DNA of 64,000 nt from an uncultured bacterium. Its GTDB lineage: Bacteria > Planctomycetota > JAJSAM01 > JAJVHW01. A program made the position numbers and the translations under genes. The stretch lies in NCBI GenBank assembly GCA_937996235.1, contig CALKVK010000029.1:1-64000 (forward strand), given 5' to 3'. Position 1 is the stretch's first letter, and every line of letters begins with the position of its first letter. Under the pieces are notes generated by a model. It did not search any database, had not been told where the DNA came from, and saw nothing but the letters and a program-made list of their open reading frames with translations. Below are positions 30,340 to 39,443 of this stretch, piece after piece.

Positions 30340-33110
30340 CGCTCCGTCCGCTCCTCGACGACGAGACGCAGCCCGACGACACCGAGTCCCGCCTCGGGAG
30401 ACCAGCCGTTCGCGGCCCAGATCTCGAACGCCGCCGCCTTGCTCCACGCCCACGAGCCGAAGTTCGCGCGACGCAGCCGCCGCCCCTCGTCGTACCAGCC
30501 GGCGCACCACTCCGCCGCGCTGCCGGCCATGTCGAGCACGCCGTACGGCGACTCGTCCACGGGATACGAACCGACGGGCTCGGGCGACGCCTCCGCGCGC
30601 GCGAAGCAGCTCTTCGCGAAGCGCGGACGGAACGTCTCGCCGAAGGCGTACCGGCGGTGCGGCTCGCCCGCCGCCGCGAGCGCCTCGCCGAGCGTCGGCA
30701 GGCGATAGCACCACGGCTCGCCGCGCGCGGCCGCGCGGCGCGTGCGCCACGCCGCGTACGCGACGGCGTCGTCGTACGAGATGCCGAGCACCGGCCAGCG
30801 CGGGTCCCAGTCGGGATGGATGCGGAACCGGCCGTCGGCGTCGCGCGGCCAGTAGCCGCCCGTCGCCTGGTTCTCGGGCGCGCGCGGCGCGAACACCGGC
30901 GTCGGCGACGCGTCGATCGCGGCGCGTGTCGCGGGGTCGTCCAGGAACTCGAGGTACTCCGCACACGTGACCTCGTACGCCGCGATCCAGAACGGGCGCG
31001 CCGGCTCGTTCTCGACCGGCGCGGGCACGAGCACACAGCCCGGCACGCGCTCCGCAGGGGCGTGCAGCGCGAGCTGCGTGCCGCTGCCCGCGGCGATGCG
31101 GAAGAGCGCACGCACTGGGACGCGTCCGGGCGCGCGGACGAGCAGCAGGTACTCGCCGCGCGGCAGCTCGCAGCGTTCGAGCGGCGCCGTGCCCACCCGC
31201 GACGCCGCACACGGCACGACGGCCGCCGCCGTCGGACGCAGCTCCGCGTCGGGCGGCAGCGTGACGCCGAGGCGCGCGCCGTCGCGCAGGACCACGCCGC
31301 GCTCTCCGGCGCGTTCGACGACGACGTCGCCCTCGCGCAGCTCGCCGGCGTCGGCGGCGACGGTCCACATCGCCGCGCCCGGCTCGAAGCCGTCCGGGAT
31401 GCCGTGCAGCGGCACGGGCACGAACCGCGGCGCGCCGCCGGGCACGAGCGTCGCGAGATCCTCGTAGCGGAAGACGTGCAGCTCGGCGTCCGGCGCGTCG
31501 ACGGTGACGGCGAGCGTGCCCGTGCCGCGCACCTGCGCTGCGAACGTGCCGCCCGGCTCCGCGCCCTCGACGAGGTCCGCGTAGAACGCCGCGGCCTCGG
31601 CGTCGTGCTGCGCGAGCGCCTCCGCGTGCTTCTCGGCGAAGACCGCGGCGCGCACGTGCGCGGCGCCCTCGACCTGCGGGTCCGCGCGCTCGGCGCGACG
31701 CAGGAGCGCGAGCACCTCGTGGTAGACGGTCTCGCGTTCGCGGCGGAGCGTCGCCAGCTCGCGCTCGGCGCGGTCGAGTTCGGCCAGGCGCTCGTCGGCG
31801 ACGTGGCGCGACTCGAGCTCCTGCCGCCGCCACGCGACGTCCGCGTCGAGCTGCGCCCCGGCCGCGCGCCGCGCGCGGAACGCGTCGAGGCGCTCGCGCG
31901 CCGCCTGCACGTCGCTCCGCGCGTCCGCGCGGCGCTGACGCTCCGCGGTGCGCGCGTGCCCCGCGAGCACCGCCGCGCCGGCGGCGGCGGCGAGCAGCGC
32001 GGTGACCAGTGCGGCGGTGACGGCGGGGCGGCGGCGCGCCGCGTCGCGCAGCCGCTCGCCCGCCGTCGGCGGACGCGCCGACACGGTGCGGAACGCGAGC
32101 AGCGCGTCGAGGTCGTCCGCGAACGCGGTCGCGTCGGCGTAGCGGCGTGCGGGGTCCTTCTGCAGCGCCTTCGCGAGCACCAGGTCGACGTCGCGCGAGA
32201 GCGCGGGCGCGCGGCGGCTCGGCGCGAGCGGCGCCTCGTGCAGCACCTGGTGGATCACGCGGTCCACGCTGCCGCCGTCGAACGCGGCGCAGCCGGTCAG
32301 GCACTCGTAGAGCGTCGCCGCGAGCGCGTGCACGTCGGCGCGGCCGTCCACGGCGTCGCCGACGAGCTGCTCGGGCGCGGCGTACGCGGGCGAGCCGACG
32401 AAGGAGCGCGTCATCGCCGCATCGCCGGCGGTCTCGACGCGTGCGACGCCGAAGTCGAGCAGCCGCGCGCGGTCGTCGCCGTCGATGAGCACGTTCGACG
32501 GCTTCACGTCGCGGTGCACGACGCCGTGCGCGTGGGCGTACGCCAGCGCGCGTGCGAGCTGCGCGCCCCAGCGCAGCACGCGCGGCGTCGCGAGACGCCC
32601 CCCGGGCGCCTCGCGCAGCAGCGCGTCGAGGCCGCGGCCGTCCACGAGCTGCATCGCGATCCAGCGCACGCCGTCCTCGGCGCCGGCGGCGTGCACGCGC
32701 ACGATGCCGGGATGGTCGAGGCGCGCGAGCAGCTCGGCCTCGCGTGCGAAGCGCGCGCGCGCCTCCGGCGAGCCGCCGAGATCGCTGCGCAGCACCTTCA
32801 GTGCGACGCGCCGCCCGAGGCCCGGCTGGACGGCGTCGTAGACGACGCCCATGCCGCCCGCGCCGAGCGTTCCGACGATGCGGAAGCCGGCGATCGACGG
32901 CGCGTCGTCCGGCGCCGCCGCCACCGCGCGCCGCGGAGCCGCCGCGGCCCACATCTCGCGCACGCGCGCCCGCAGCGCGTCGTCCGCGTCGGGATAGCGC
33001 GCCAGGAACTCGTCGGGCGGCTCGGCGGCACCGTCGAGCGCCGCGCTCATGTACGCGTCGAAGGCCTCCTCGGCGAGGTCGCGCGCGTCGCGCCCGTCGG
33101 CCGCCGCCAT
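30336..33110 (-). CDS. Ser/Thr protein kinase with transmembrane helix and FGE/SUMF1-like exodomain
   Basis: 924 residues from ATG 33110. An N-terminal helical segment (EEAFDAYMSAAL...EFLARYPDAD) precedes the kinase: Gly loop GTLGAGGMGVVY (80-91), Lys105 in VALKVL, HRDVKPSN (catalytic Asp201), DFG 219-221 and a SPAYAAPE activation segment. A transmembrane helix lies at 363-384, then a coiled coil to about 480, a beta region and, from about 690, a formylglycine-generating-enzyme-like domain (ERPFW-type AAYEVTCAEYLEFLDD, GISYDDAVAYAAW, YRLPTLGEA, SPYGVLDMAGSAAEW). The Cys pair of true FGE is absent, so the exodomain is probably a binding module. The ATG overlaps the upstream stop by 1 nt (TGATG). 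Likely a surface sensor for the sigma factor encoded next. Confidence 0.9.
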   Translation of the reverse strand: MAAADGRDARDLAEEAFDAYMSAALDGAAEPPDEFLARYPDADDALRARVREMWAAAAPRRAVAAAPDDAPSIAGFRIVGTLGAGGMGVVYDAVQPGLGRRVALKVLRSDLGGSPEARARFAREAELLARLDHPGIVRVHAAGAEDGVRWIAMQLVDGRGLDALLREAPGGRLATPRVLRWGAQLARALAYAHAHGVVHRDVKPSNVLIDGDDRARLLDFGVARVETAGDAAMTRSFVGSPAYAAPEQLVGDAVDGRADVHALAATLYECLTGCAAFDGGSVDRVIHQVLHEAPLAPSRRAPALSRDVDLVLAKALQKDPARRYADATAFADDLDALLAFRTVSARPPTAGERLRDAARRRPAVTAALVTALLAAAAGAAVLAGHARTAERQRRADARSDVQAARERLDAFRARRAAGAQLDADVAWRRQELESRHVADERLAELDRAERELATLRRERETVYHEVLALLRRAERADPQVEGAAHVRAAVFAEKHAEALAQHDAEAAAFYADLVEGAEPGGTFAAQVRGTGTLAVTVDAPDAELHVFRYEDLATLVPGGAPRFVPVPLHGIPDGFEPGAAMWTVAADAGELREGDVVVERAGERGVVLRDGARLGVTLPPDAELRPTAAAVVPCAASRVGTAPLERCELPRGEYLLLVRAPGRVPVRALFRIAAGSGTQLALHAPAERVPGCVLVPAPVENEPARPFWIAAYEVTCAEYLEFLDDPATRAAIDASPTPVFAPRAPENQATGGYWPRDADGRFRIHPDWDPRWPVLGISYDDAVAYAAWRTRRAAARGEPWCYRLPTLGEALAAAGEPHRRYAFGETFRPRFAKSCFARAEASPEPVGSYPVDESPYGVLDMAGSAAEWCAGWYDEGRRLRRANFGSWAWSKAAAFEIWAANGWSPEAGLGVVGLRLVVEERTER

Positions 33111-34546
33111 CAGCGACCCGTCGGCCCGCGTCCGGTCGGCGAGCGCGACGGCGAGTACGCGCTGCTCGCGCTCGCGGACTCCGCCCACTGGCGCGTGCCG
33201 TCGGTGCCGATCAGCTCGACCGCGTCGATCTCGTTCCAGCCGGTGACGGCGTCGGTGTCGAGTTCGATGCGCACCTCGCTGACGGCCGCGAGCCCCGCCG
33301 CGAGCGGCGGCGCGAACCAGCGCTCCTTCTCGACGGGCGCCGCGGCCGCGCCCTGCCAGAGCTCGCGCCACGCGCCGTCGTCCGCGCGCCCGAGGAGCCG
33401 CACGACCGCGCCGGGGTTCAGCGTCTCGTGGATGCGCACCTGCGCGGGAACGACGGCGCGCGCGTAGCGCAGCTCGAGCGTCACGCGCCCCATCTCGGCG
33501 TTCCTCGACGCCCACGCCGTGGCGACGTCGCCCGCGTACGGCGTGTCGGGCGCGCCCGTCGCCTGCACCGCGCTCCAGCGGTTGTCCTTGGTCTCGGCGA
33601 CGGCGTCGACGAGCGGCTGCGCGTGCTCGCGCAGGTCGTCGCGCATGACGGTGCTCGTCATGCGCGGGAGCAGGCGCGCGTCGCGCGAGCCGGCGAGGGC
33701 GCTCAGGGCCGCACGGCGCGCGACGACGTCCGTCCCGTCGAGCCACGCGGCGACGACGCCGTCGTACCCGACCGGGTCGGCGGCGAGTGCCGCGCGCAGC
33801 GCCGCCTCGCGCTCGGCGGCCGCGACGCTGCCGTCGTAGAGCAGCGCCCCGACCGACGCGGGCAGCGCCGCGCCGTTGCGCGCCGCGACCTCCGCGGCGC
33901 CGATCGCCGCCGCCCGCATCTCCGACGACGCTGCGCCGTCGCGCAGGACCTCGTCGGCCAGCAGCTCCAGCCCGTCGGCGCCGCGCTGCGTGAGGGCCTG
34001 GAGTGCGCTGAGCCGCACCGCCGCCGGCTCCGACGGCGTGCGCAGGATGCCGCGGAGCAGGTCGTCGAGTCCGGCGTCGACCCCGGGCGCCGTCTGCACG
34101 AGTCCGGCGACGGCTCCGGCGTTCCCGGCCGCGACCGCGTCGCGCAGGCGCTGCAGCCACTCCGCCGCCGACGCGACCTGCGGGCCGACGACGAGGCTCT
34201 TCCAGGTCCGGAACGAGCCGTCGACGCTCGAGACGACGACCACGTCGGTCAGCGTCGGCGGCGCCGGCGCGGGCTGGTCCGGGCGCTCGGCGCCGCTCGG
34301 CTCGGACGGCGCCGTCGGCGCGGCGCGCACGCGCGACGCGGCCCGCGTGTCGCGGTCGCGATCGCGCAGCGCCGCGAGCTCCGCTTCGAGTTCGCGCACC
34401 CGCGCGGCGTCGGGCGTCGCCGTGGGTGCGGGCGCGGCGCCGACCGCGTCCGCGTGCGCGCCCAGGAGCACGGCGCAGAGCGCGGCGCCCGCGGCGCCGC
34501 CGACGAGCAGGCCGACGGCCAGCCAGGCGAGCGCGCTCCGTCGCAT
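33110..34546 (-). CDS. Membrane-anchored HEAT-repeat protein with F5/8-type C-like domain
   Basis: 478 residues. The N-terminus has one membrane helix (LAWLAVGLLVGGAAGAALCA), then a short coiled coil (ARVRELEAELAALRDRDRD). Residues about 115-330 are HEAT-like helices (AVRLSALQALTQRGADGLEL..., RRAALSALAGSRDARLL). The C-terminal ~130 residues (QATGAPDTPYAGDVATAWAS, VRIHETLNPGAVVRLLG, NEIDAVELIG) match a discoidin-like module common in planctomycete proteins and usually a glycan or ligand binder. Its stop overlaps the kinase start by 1 nt, so they are coupled. It may present ligands to the kinase; this is inference. Confidence 0.75.
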   Translation of the reverse strand: MRRSALAWLAVGLLVGGAAGAALCAVLLGAHADAVGAAPAPTATPDAARVRELEAELAALRDRDRDTRAASRVRAAPTAPSEPSGAERPDQPAPAPPTLTDVVVVSSVDGSFRTWKSLVVGPQVASAAEWLQRLRDAVAAGNAGAVAGLVQTAPGVDAGLDDLLRGILRTPSEPAAVRLSALQALTQRGADGLELLADEVLRDGAASSEMRAAAIGAAEVAARNGAALPASVGALLYDGSVAAAEREAALRAALAADPVGYDGVVAAWLDGTDVVARRAALSALAGSRDARLLPRMTSTVMRDDLREHAQPLVDAVAETKDNRWSAVQATGAPDTPYAGDVATAWASRNAEMGRVTLELRYARAVVPAQVRIHETLNPGAVVRLLGRADDGAWRELWQGAAAAPVEKERWFAPPLAAGLAAVSEVRIELDTDAVTGWNEIDAVELIGTDGTRQWAESASASSAYSPSRSPTGRGPTGR

Positions 34547-34591
34547 GCGCAGAGCTTACACGCCGCGCGGCGCGCCCGAGTCGGCGCGCCC

Positions 34592-35644
34592 TCAGCGGGT
34601 GGTGAACGTGAGGCGGCGCGCGTAGTCGCGGTACGGCTTGCCGTCGACCTCGACCCACGCGCGGATCACGAGGTCGGGCGCGTTGTCGGGCGCCGGCTCG
34701 AGGCGGAAGCTGCGGCCCTCGGCCCACTCCACGCGCCGATCGTCGAGGCCGCCGAACCAGGGGTCCGGGCTCTGCCCCTGCGAGACGGCCTTGTCGGCCG
34801 CGGAGATGTCGAGCGGCACCCAGCCGATGCCCGGCGCGAAGAAGTTCGGCCAGCAGCGATAGCCGGGGTCGTGCTCCTTGCCCGCGTTCTGCGGCTGGAG
34901 GCGGCTGCCGAAGAACAGCCGGCAGGGGATGCCGCGGGCGCGCGCCAGCGCGATGAACAGCGCGTGCTGGTCGGTGCAGCAGTCGCCGGTCCCCGCCATG
35001 CACTCCTGCGCGTCGCCGAGGCACTTGCCCTGCGGGCTCGCGCCGAACACGGAGTAGTGGTCCGTCTTCGAGACGACGTGGTCGAAGATCAGGCGCGCCT
35101 GCCGCACGACGTTCGTCTCGTCGCCGCAGATCGCGTCCGCGGCCTTGCGCATCTCGGGCGTGACCTCCATGTGCGGCTCGTCGAGGCGCAGCTCGCGCGC
35201 GAACGTGCGGCGGTGCTCGTCGGTCAGCGGGCCGCACAGCGCGGGGTCGGCGCGGCCCGCGACCACCTCGCGCACGAGCGTGAACTCGGTCGCGATGCGC
35301 GCGCGTCCCGCGCCGTCCACCTGCGCGTCGGCGTAGACCCACTCGCGGCCGTACTCGGGGTCGCGCGTGATGCGCACGCCGTCGGGCCCCTCGGTGACGC
35401 GGAAGTCGAGCACGCGCTGCCCCGGCCGGTCCTCCGGCATCCAGAACCACATGCGGACGCGGTGCGCCCCCTCGGGCAGCCCCTCGACGGTCAGCGTGTG
35501 CGCCACGTCGTACGTCGTCTGCCGCGGCGGTGCCGCGTCGCCACCGGTCTCCGGGCGGTCGGCACCCGACGCACCCGTGGGGGCGATGAGGAACGCGGTG
35601 GCGGCGAGGCCCGCCGCGGCGAGGAGGAAGAGGCTCGGGCGCAT
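34592..35644 (-). CDS. Transglutaminase-like protein lacking the catalytic His
   Basis: 350 residues with a signal peptide (PSLFLLAAAGLAATAFL). The N-terminal beta domain (YDVAHTLTVEGLPEGAHRV) and the transglutaminase core follow the usual order. The nucleophile region TGDCCTDQHALFIALARARG with IPCR is present, and the Asp segment GIGWVPLDIS. At the place of the catalytic His (normally H-C-W-x-x-F) this protein has Arg263 in YRCWPNFF. It is therefore probably not a classical cysteine protease or transglutaminase and may only bind. No strong ribosome site. It is first in the tandem series with the HEAT protein (45-bp gap), kinase and sigma factor. Confidence 0.8.
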   Translation of the reverse strand: MRPSLFLLAAAGLAATAFLIAPTGASGADRPETGGDAAPPRQTTYDVAHTLTVEGLPEGAHRVRMWFWMPEDRPGQRVLDFRVTEGPDGVRITRDPEYGREWVYADAQVDGAGRARIATEFTLVREVVAGRADPALCGPLTDEHRRTFARELRLDEPHMEVTPEMRKAADAICGDETNVVRQARLIFDHVVSKTDHYSVFGASPQGKCLGDAQECMAGTGDCCTDQHALFIALARARGIPCRLFFGSRLQPQNAGKEHDPGYRCWPNFFAPGIGWVPLDISAADKAVSQGQSPDPWFGGLDDRRVEWAEGRSFRLEPAPDNAPDLVIRAWVEVDGKPYRDYARRLTFTTR

Positions 35645-35778
35645 GGGAAGGAGGCTCCGTCGAGGCTGGGGAGCGCCCCGGGAGGGCCAGGGCTGCGCAG
35701 GGAGGATGCGCCGGCGCACCGTGTGCAACGGCGACTCCGTCGCAGGATCGGCTGCGGCGGGCGCCCCGCCGTGCTTGA

Positions 35779-35784
35779 TAGCAT
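35779..35784 (+). promoter_or_regulatory. -10-like TAGCAT before ATG 35844
   Basis: TTGATAGCATGG, predicting a leader of about 53 nt with the Shine-Dalgarno site GGAGGGG just before the ATG. Confidence 0.35.
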
Positions 35785-35843
35785 GGCCCCCCGCCGGCGG
35801 CGCACGGGAGCGGGGCGCGCCCACGGCCGGAAGGGAGGGGCGG

Positions 35844-38516
35844 ATGCGCGGCGTGCGAGTCGTGGTGGGCATCGTGGTGGGCGCGCTGGTGGCGGCCCTC
35901 TGCGCGGACCTCGCGCTCGGGCGCGTGGTGACGTCGGCGGACGTGCTCGTCGCCGCGCTCGAAGCGCGGCTCGCCGCGATCCGGGTCTCCGGCGGGAGCC
36001 TGCGTGAGATCGAGCGGCTCGCGGAGGCGCGCAGCGTCACGGCGAGCTACGTCGACTGGTCGCTCGACCCGCCGCCGCTCAGCCTGCTGGCGCACGCGGA
36101 CCGGTCGATCGTGCGGTCCCGCACCGCCGACGAGGGCGTGCTCGCAGTGAGCGCGCTGGTACTCGACGAGGCCCGCCTGTGCGTCACGAGCGCCGGCGAT
36201 GTGGCCGCCGCCGCCGTGCGCACGGCGCTCGATCCGCGCAAGGCCAAGAAGGCGCAGCGGTTCCTCGATCAGGGTCAGAAGCAGCTGACGCGGAGCTACC
36301 TGGCGACCACCAGCACCCGGGGCTGGCGGAAGGCGCTCACCGCGCAGAAGCTCTTCGAGAAGGCACTCGCAAAGGCAGGTCCGCACGCCGAGCCGACCGA
36401 GCTCGGCACGTTCAGCGCGCGGCTCGACTCGGCGAGCACGACGGGATCGCCGCTCACGGGGGCGCACGCGACGGTCTACCTGCGGGCCCGCGACGACGGC
36501 GCGCTCGAGGTGGCGGTCGTCGCGGAGCCCGCGTGGGCCGCGCAGCTCGGCTCGGTGACGCTCGTCGATGCCGCGGGCGGCTCGCTCGTCGGCACACTCC
36601 TCACGGCGGGCTCGGGACTCGATCCCGCGGACCCGACGGCAGCGGGCAGTGCGACGATCCCCGCAGGCTCTGCCACGGGTCTGGCTGCGTCTCCCGGGTC
36701 CTTCCGCGTCCGCGTCACGCGCAAGGGCGACGGCGTCGAGCTGCTCCGCGGCACTCCCGCGAGCGCCGGCACGCTCGACGGCCTCGCGGTGCTCGACGGG
36801 GCCGAGCTCGTGCCGCCCGTCGCCGGACGGCGCGCCGCGGTGACCACGTCCACGTCGTCGGACGGATCGATGGACGTGCTGCTCGCGTCGTCGGCACCCG
36901 CCCTCGCGACACTCACCCGCGCCGCACTGCGACGCATCACGCCTGCAGGCGACGTCGGCGTGGCCTCCGTGACGGTCGGCGCCGGCCCGGCCTCCGACGT
37001 CGCGCATGCCGGATTCGCGTTGGGACTGCTCGACCTGGCGCGGCTCGCCCACGACCCCACGGCGTTCCGCATCGTCGTGGGCGCAGACGCCGCGGACGCG
37101 GCGTCGGGCCGCCTCGACGCGGGGACGCCGGGAGTCTGGAGCGCCGCGGGCGGCCTCGCGCCGACCGACACCGCGCGCGTCGGAGCGTCCCTGGAGTTCG
37201 CCGGACCGGGCGCCGTCCACGTCGTCGTCGCGGCGCACCCGTCGCTCGGCGTCGAGCGCGTGGAGTCCGTGGCGCTGACCGACACGGCCGCGTCGGGAGC
37301 CACGGTGCTCGACATGGCCGCCGTGCTGGGTCAACCGGACACGACACGCGACGTCGCCACGGGCGACCTCGTCAGCACCCCGCTCTTGACCACCCGCCTG
37401 CTGGCCGCGCCGCAGCGCTTCGTGCTGCGCGCGCAGGCCGCGCTGCCCGCGGCGTCGGCGGTGGAGCTCACGGGCGCGGTCGAAGGCGTGGAGACGCGTC
37501 TGTTCACCGACCTGGGCGGCGGCGCGGTGGACGTGTCGGTGACCGGCGTGCGCAGCGGGCGCGCGGCGTTCGTGATGGCGGGCCCCACCGCGGCCGAGGT
37601 GACGGCCGCGGCGCTCGTGGACGTGACCGCCGGCGGCGCGGGCACGGCCGTCGCCGACCTCCTCGGCGGGGCCGCCGTCCACGGCAACTCGATCGACGAC
37701 GAGACGGCGCTGCCCGGCGACACGCTGGCGCGCATGCTGGCGGCTCCGGGCCGTTTCGCGGTGCGGGTCGACGCAGGGCCGGCGACGCGGCGCTCCGGCA
37801 CGCTGTCGTTCGCGACGCAGTGCACGAAGGACTACGCGCCGCCGATCGAGGGGGTGTGGCGTGCGAGCGGTGCGAGCGCGAGCGGGAGCGCGACCCTGAC
37901 TCTGCAGACGTTCAACATCCTCGGCAGCCGCCGCGACGGCCCGCCGACCGTGCCTCCCTCGTGCGCCGACATCGCGATCTTCGCAACGGTCGAGGAGGGG
38001 CCGACGGGACAGGAGACGTCGTTCGTCGAGTACACGGCCACCGGCAGCTACGAGGGCGACACCATCGAGTTCACGATGGAGTCCGACGGCGGCACCGGCC
38101 TGCTCGACGGCATGACGTTCTCGGGCAGCTTCACCGCGCTCGGCCGGATCGACGTCGCCGCGCAGGGCGCGTCGCAGGACACGAGCTTCTCGATCGACAT
38201 GCGAGCCGACGAGTTCCGTCCCGTGTTCGGCGGGATCTGGGTGCAGGAGGGCAACCCCGATCGCGTCCTGCGCTTCACCGCAGGCGCGTTCGGCAGCGAC
38301 GCGTCGTACGTAGCGATCTCGGGCGGGCAGGCGGACCTCGTCGGCGTCGAGGTCGTCGCCGGCGTCTCGCGCACGTTCTCGGGCGCGTTCTCGGGCATCA
38401 CGGTCGGCGTGGACTTCGACGCGGGCGGCTCGGCGACGGGGACGTTCCTGCACGCGAACCGCCTCCGCTGGACCGACGGCTCGGGCACGGTCGTGTTCGT
38501 GCGCGCGGGATCGTGA
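35844..38516 (+). CDS. Exported protein with four CHRD-like beta repeats, first gene of the TIR unit
   Basis: 890 residues from ATG 35844 (GGAGGGG 3-4 nt upstream). The N-terminal helix (VVVGIVVGALVAALCADLAL) is a signal peptide or anchor. A helical segment (EARLAAIRVSGGSLREIERL, then RKAKKAQRFLDQGQKQL) precedes about four similar ~150-residue units. Each has an ARL/xSL strand, a DGA/SM-DV strand, a VxSVALxD strand with A-G-xx(V/L)L and a closing (L)LAAPxRF(V/A)(V/L)R(V/A)xA, which resembles the CHRD fold. The last ~200 residues form another beta domain (GVWRASGASASGSATLTLQT). The stop overlaps the TIR start (GTGA), so the two are coupled, an unusual link between an exported protein and a cytoplasmic TIR protein. 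Confidence 0.7.
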   Translation: MRGVRVVVGIVVGALVAALCADLALGRVVTSADVLVAALEARLAAIRVSGGSLREIERLAEARSVTASYVDWSLDPPPLSLLAHADRSIVRSRTADEGVLAVSALVLDEARLCVTSAGDVAAAAVRTALDPRKAKKAQRFLDQGQKQLTRSYLATTSTRGWRKALTAQKLFEKALAKAGPHAEPTELGTFSARLDSASTTGSPLTGAHATVYLRARDDGALEVAVVAEPAWAAQLGSVTLVDAAGGSLVGTLLTAGSGLDPADPTAAGSATIPAGSATGLAASPGSFRVRVTRKGDGVELLRGTPASAGTLDGLAVLDGAELVPPVAGRRAAVTTSTSSDGSMDVLLASSAPALATLTRAALRRITPAGDVGVASVTVGAGPASDVAHAGFALGLLDLARLAHDPTAFRIVVGADAADAASGRLDAGTPGVWSAAGGLAPTDTARVGASLEFAGPGAVHVVVAAHPSLGVERVESVALTDTAASGATVLDMAAVLGQPDTTRDVATGDLVSTPLLTTRLLAAPQRFVLRAQAALPAASAVELTGAVEGVETRLFTDLGGGAVDVSVTGVRSGRAAFVMAGPTAAEVTAAALVDVTAGGAGTAVADLLGGAAVHGNSIDDETALPGDTLARMLAAPGRFAVRVDAGPATRRSGTLSFATQCTKDYAPPIEGVWRASGASASGSATLTLQTFNILGSRRDGPPTVPPSCADIAIFATVEEGPTGQETSFVEYTATGSYEGDTIEFTMESDGGTGLLDGMTFSGSFTALGRIDVAAQGASQDTSFSIDMRADEFRPVFGGIWVQEGNPDRVLRFTAGAFGSDASYVAISGGQADLVGVEVVAGVSRTFSGAFSGITVGVDFDAGGSATGTFLHANRLRWTDGSGTVVFVRAGS

Positions 38517-39430
38517 GCGACGCGTCCCGCCTGTTCGTCAGCCACTGCTCGGCGGACCGCGCGCTCGCGGAGCCGCTGTGCGCGGCCCTCGAGAGCGCCG
38601 GCGCGGCGTGCTGGATCGCGCCGCGCGACATCCCGCCCGGCGCGACCTGGGCGGCTGCGATCGTGCGCGCGATCGAGGACGCGTCGGCGCTGCTGCTGCT
38701 GCTCACGCAGCGCTCGAACGCGTCGTCGCAGGTGGCGCGCGAGGTGGCGTGCGCGGCCGACGCGGGCGTGCCGCTCCTGCCGATCCGGCTCGAGGAGGTC
38801 GCCCTCGCGCCGGAGCTGCGCTACTACCTCGGCGCGGAGCAGTGGATCGACGGGCTCGTGCGACCGATCGAAGCCGCGCTGCCGACGCTGGTGCAGCGCA
38901 TCCTCGAACGCGCGCGGCCGCGCGCGTCGGCGCCGCCGACGGAGGAGTGGGCGCCCGCCACGGAACGGCTCCTCACGGAGCTGTCGAGCGACCTCGCGCA
39001 GTACCGCGACCTGACGTTCCGCCTCCACGCATCGCTCTCCGATCCCACGTGGGTGCTGGCGGTGAACGACGACGCGCACCGCGTCTACGTGGACACGATC
39101 GTCGCGTACAACGCGTTCGGCGTGGGCTTCATGCAGCGCCTGCACCGCCAGCGCTCGGCGATCCGCAAGTACTGGGGAGCGGAGGCGAGCACGCACTTCA
39201 ACGAGTTCCACGCGTTCCTCGAGACGGAGATCTACCGCGGCTGCGTCTTCCGCCTGAACGACGTGCGCAACCGCATCAACGAGCTGCGCAACGTCGAGGA
39301 CCGCACGCTCGAGACCTGCCGCGAGGTGGACGCGTGGAAGGCCCCGCTGCTCGCGTCCGTGCGCGCGTCGCTCGAGGAGCTCTCGCAGCGCGCCGACGCG
39401 CTCCTCGCGCGCCTCGAGCACGGCGCCTGA
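38513..39430 (+). CDS. TIR-domain protein with helical C-terminal region
   Basis: 305 residues from GTG 38513, overlapping the preceding stop (GTGA). Residues 4-125 are a TIR_2-type domain: RLFVSHCSADRALAEPLCAAL (box 1), CWIAPRDIPPGATW (BB loop), ALLLLLTQRSNASSQVAREV with Glu77 at the position of the NADase Glu, and LPIRLEEVAL. There is no signal peptide or membrane helix. Residues about 150-305 are alpha-helical (RLLTELSSDLAQYRDLTFRL, HFNEFHAFLETEIYRGCVF) and of no family I know. Bacterial TIR domains often cleave NAD or make cyclic ADP-ribose signals in defence or stress; signalling scaffolds also exist. It is convergent with a kinase (14 bp) and near a cyclase. Confidence 0.85.
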   Translation: MSDASRLFVSHCSADRALAEPLCAALESAGAACWIAPRDIPPGATWAAAIVRAIEDASALLLLLTQRSNASSQVAREVACAADAGVPLLPIRLEEVALAPELRYYLGAEQWIDGLVRPIEAALPTLVQRILERARPRASAPPTEEWAPATERLLTELSSDLAQYRDLTFRLHASLSDPTWVLAVNDDAHRVYVDTIVAYNAFGVGFMQRLHRQRSAIRKYWGAEASTHFNEFHAFLETEIYRGCVFRLNDVRNRINELRNVEDRTLETCREVDAWKAPLLASVRASLEELSQRADALLARLEHGA

Positions 39431-39443
39431 CGCGCGGCAGCGG

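Noticed and set aside
33111..38453. A very long open frame on the minus strand that extends the FGE-kinase frame upstream (over 2700 codons in all), antisense to the exoprotein gene
   Set aside because: GC-rich shadow: its translation is Arg/His/Val-rich with no motif, and the real genes in other frames have signal peptides, domains and overlapping starts.
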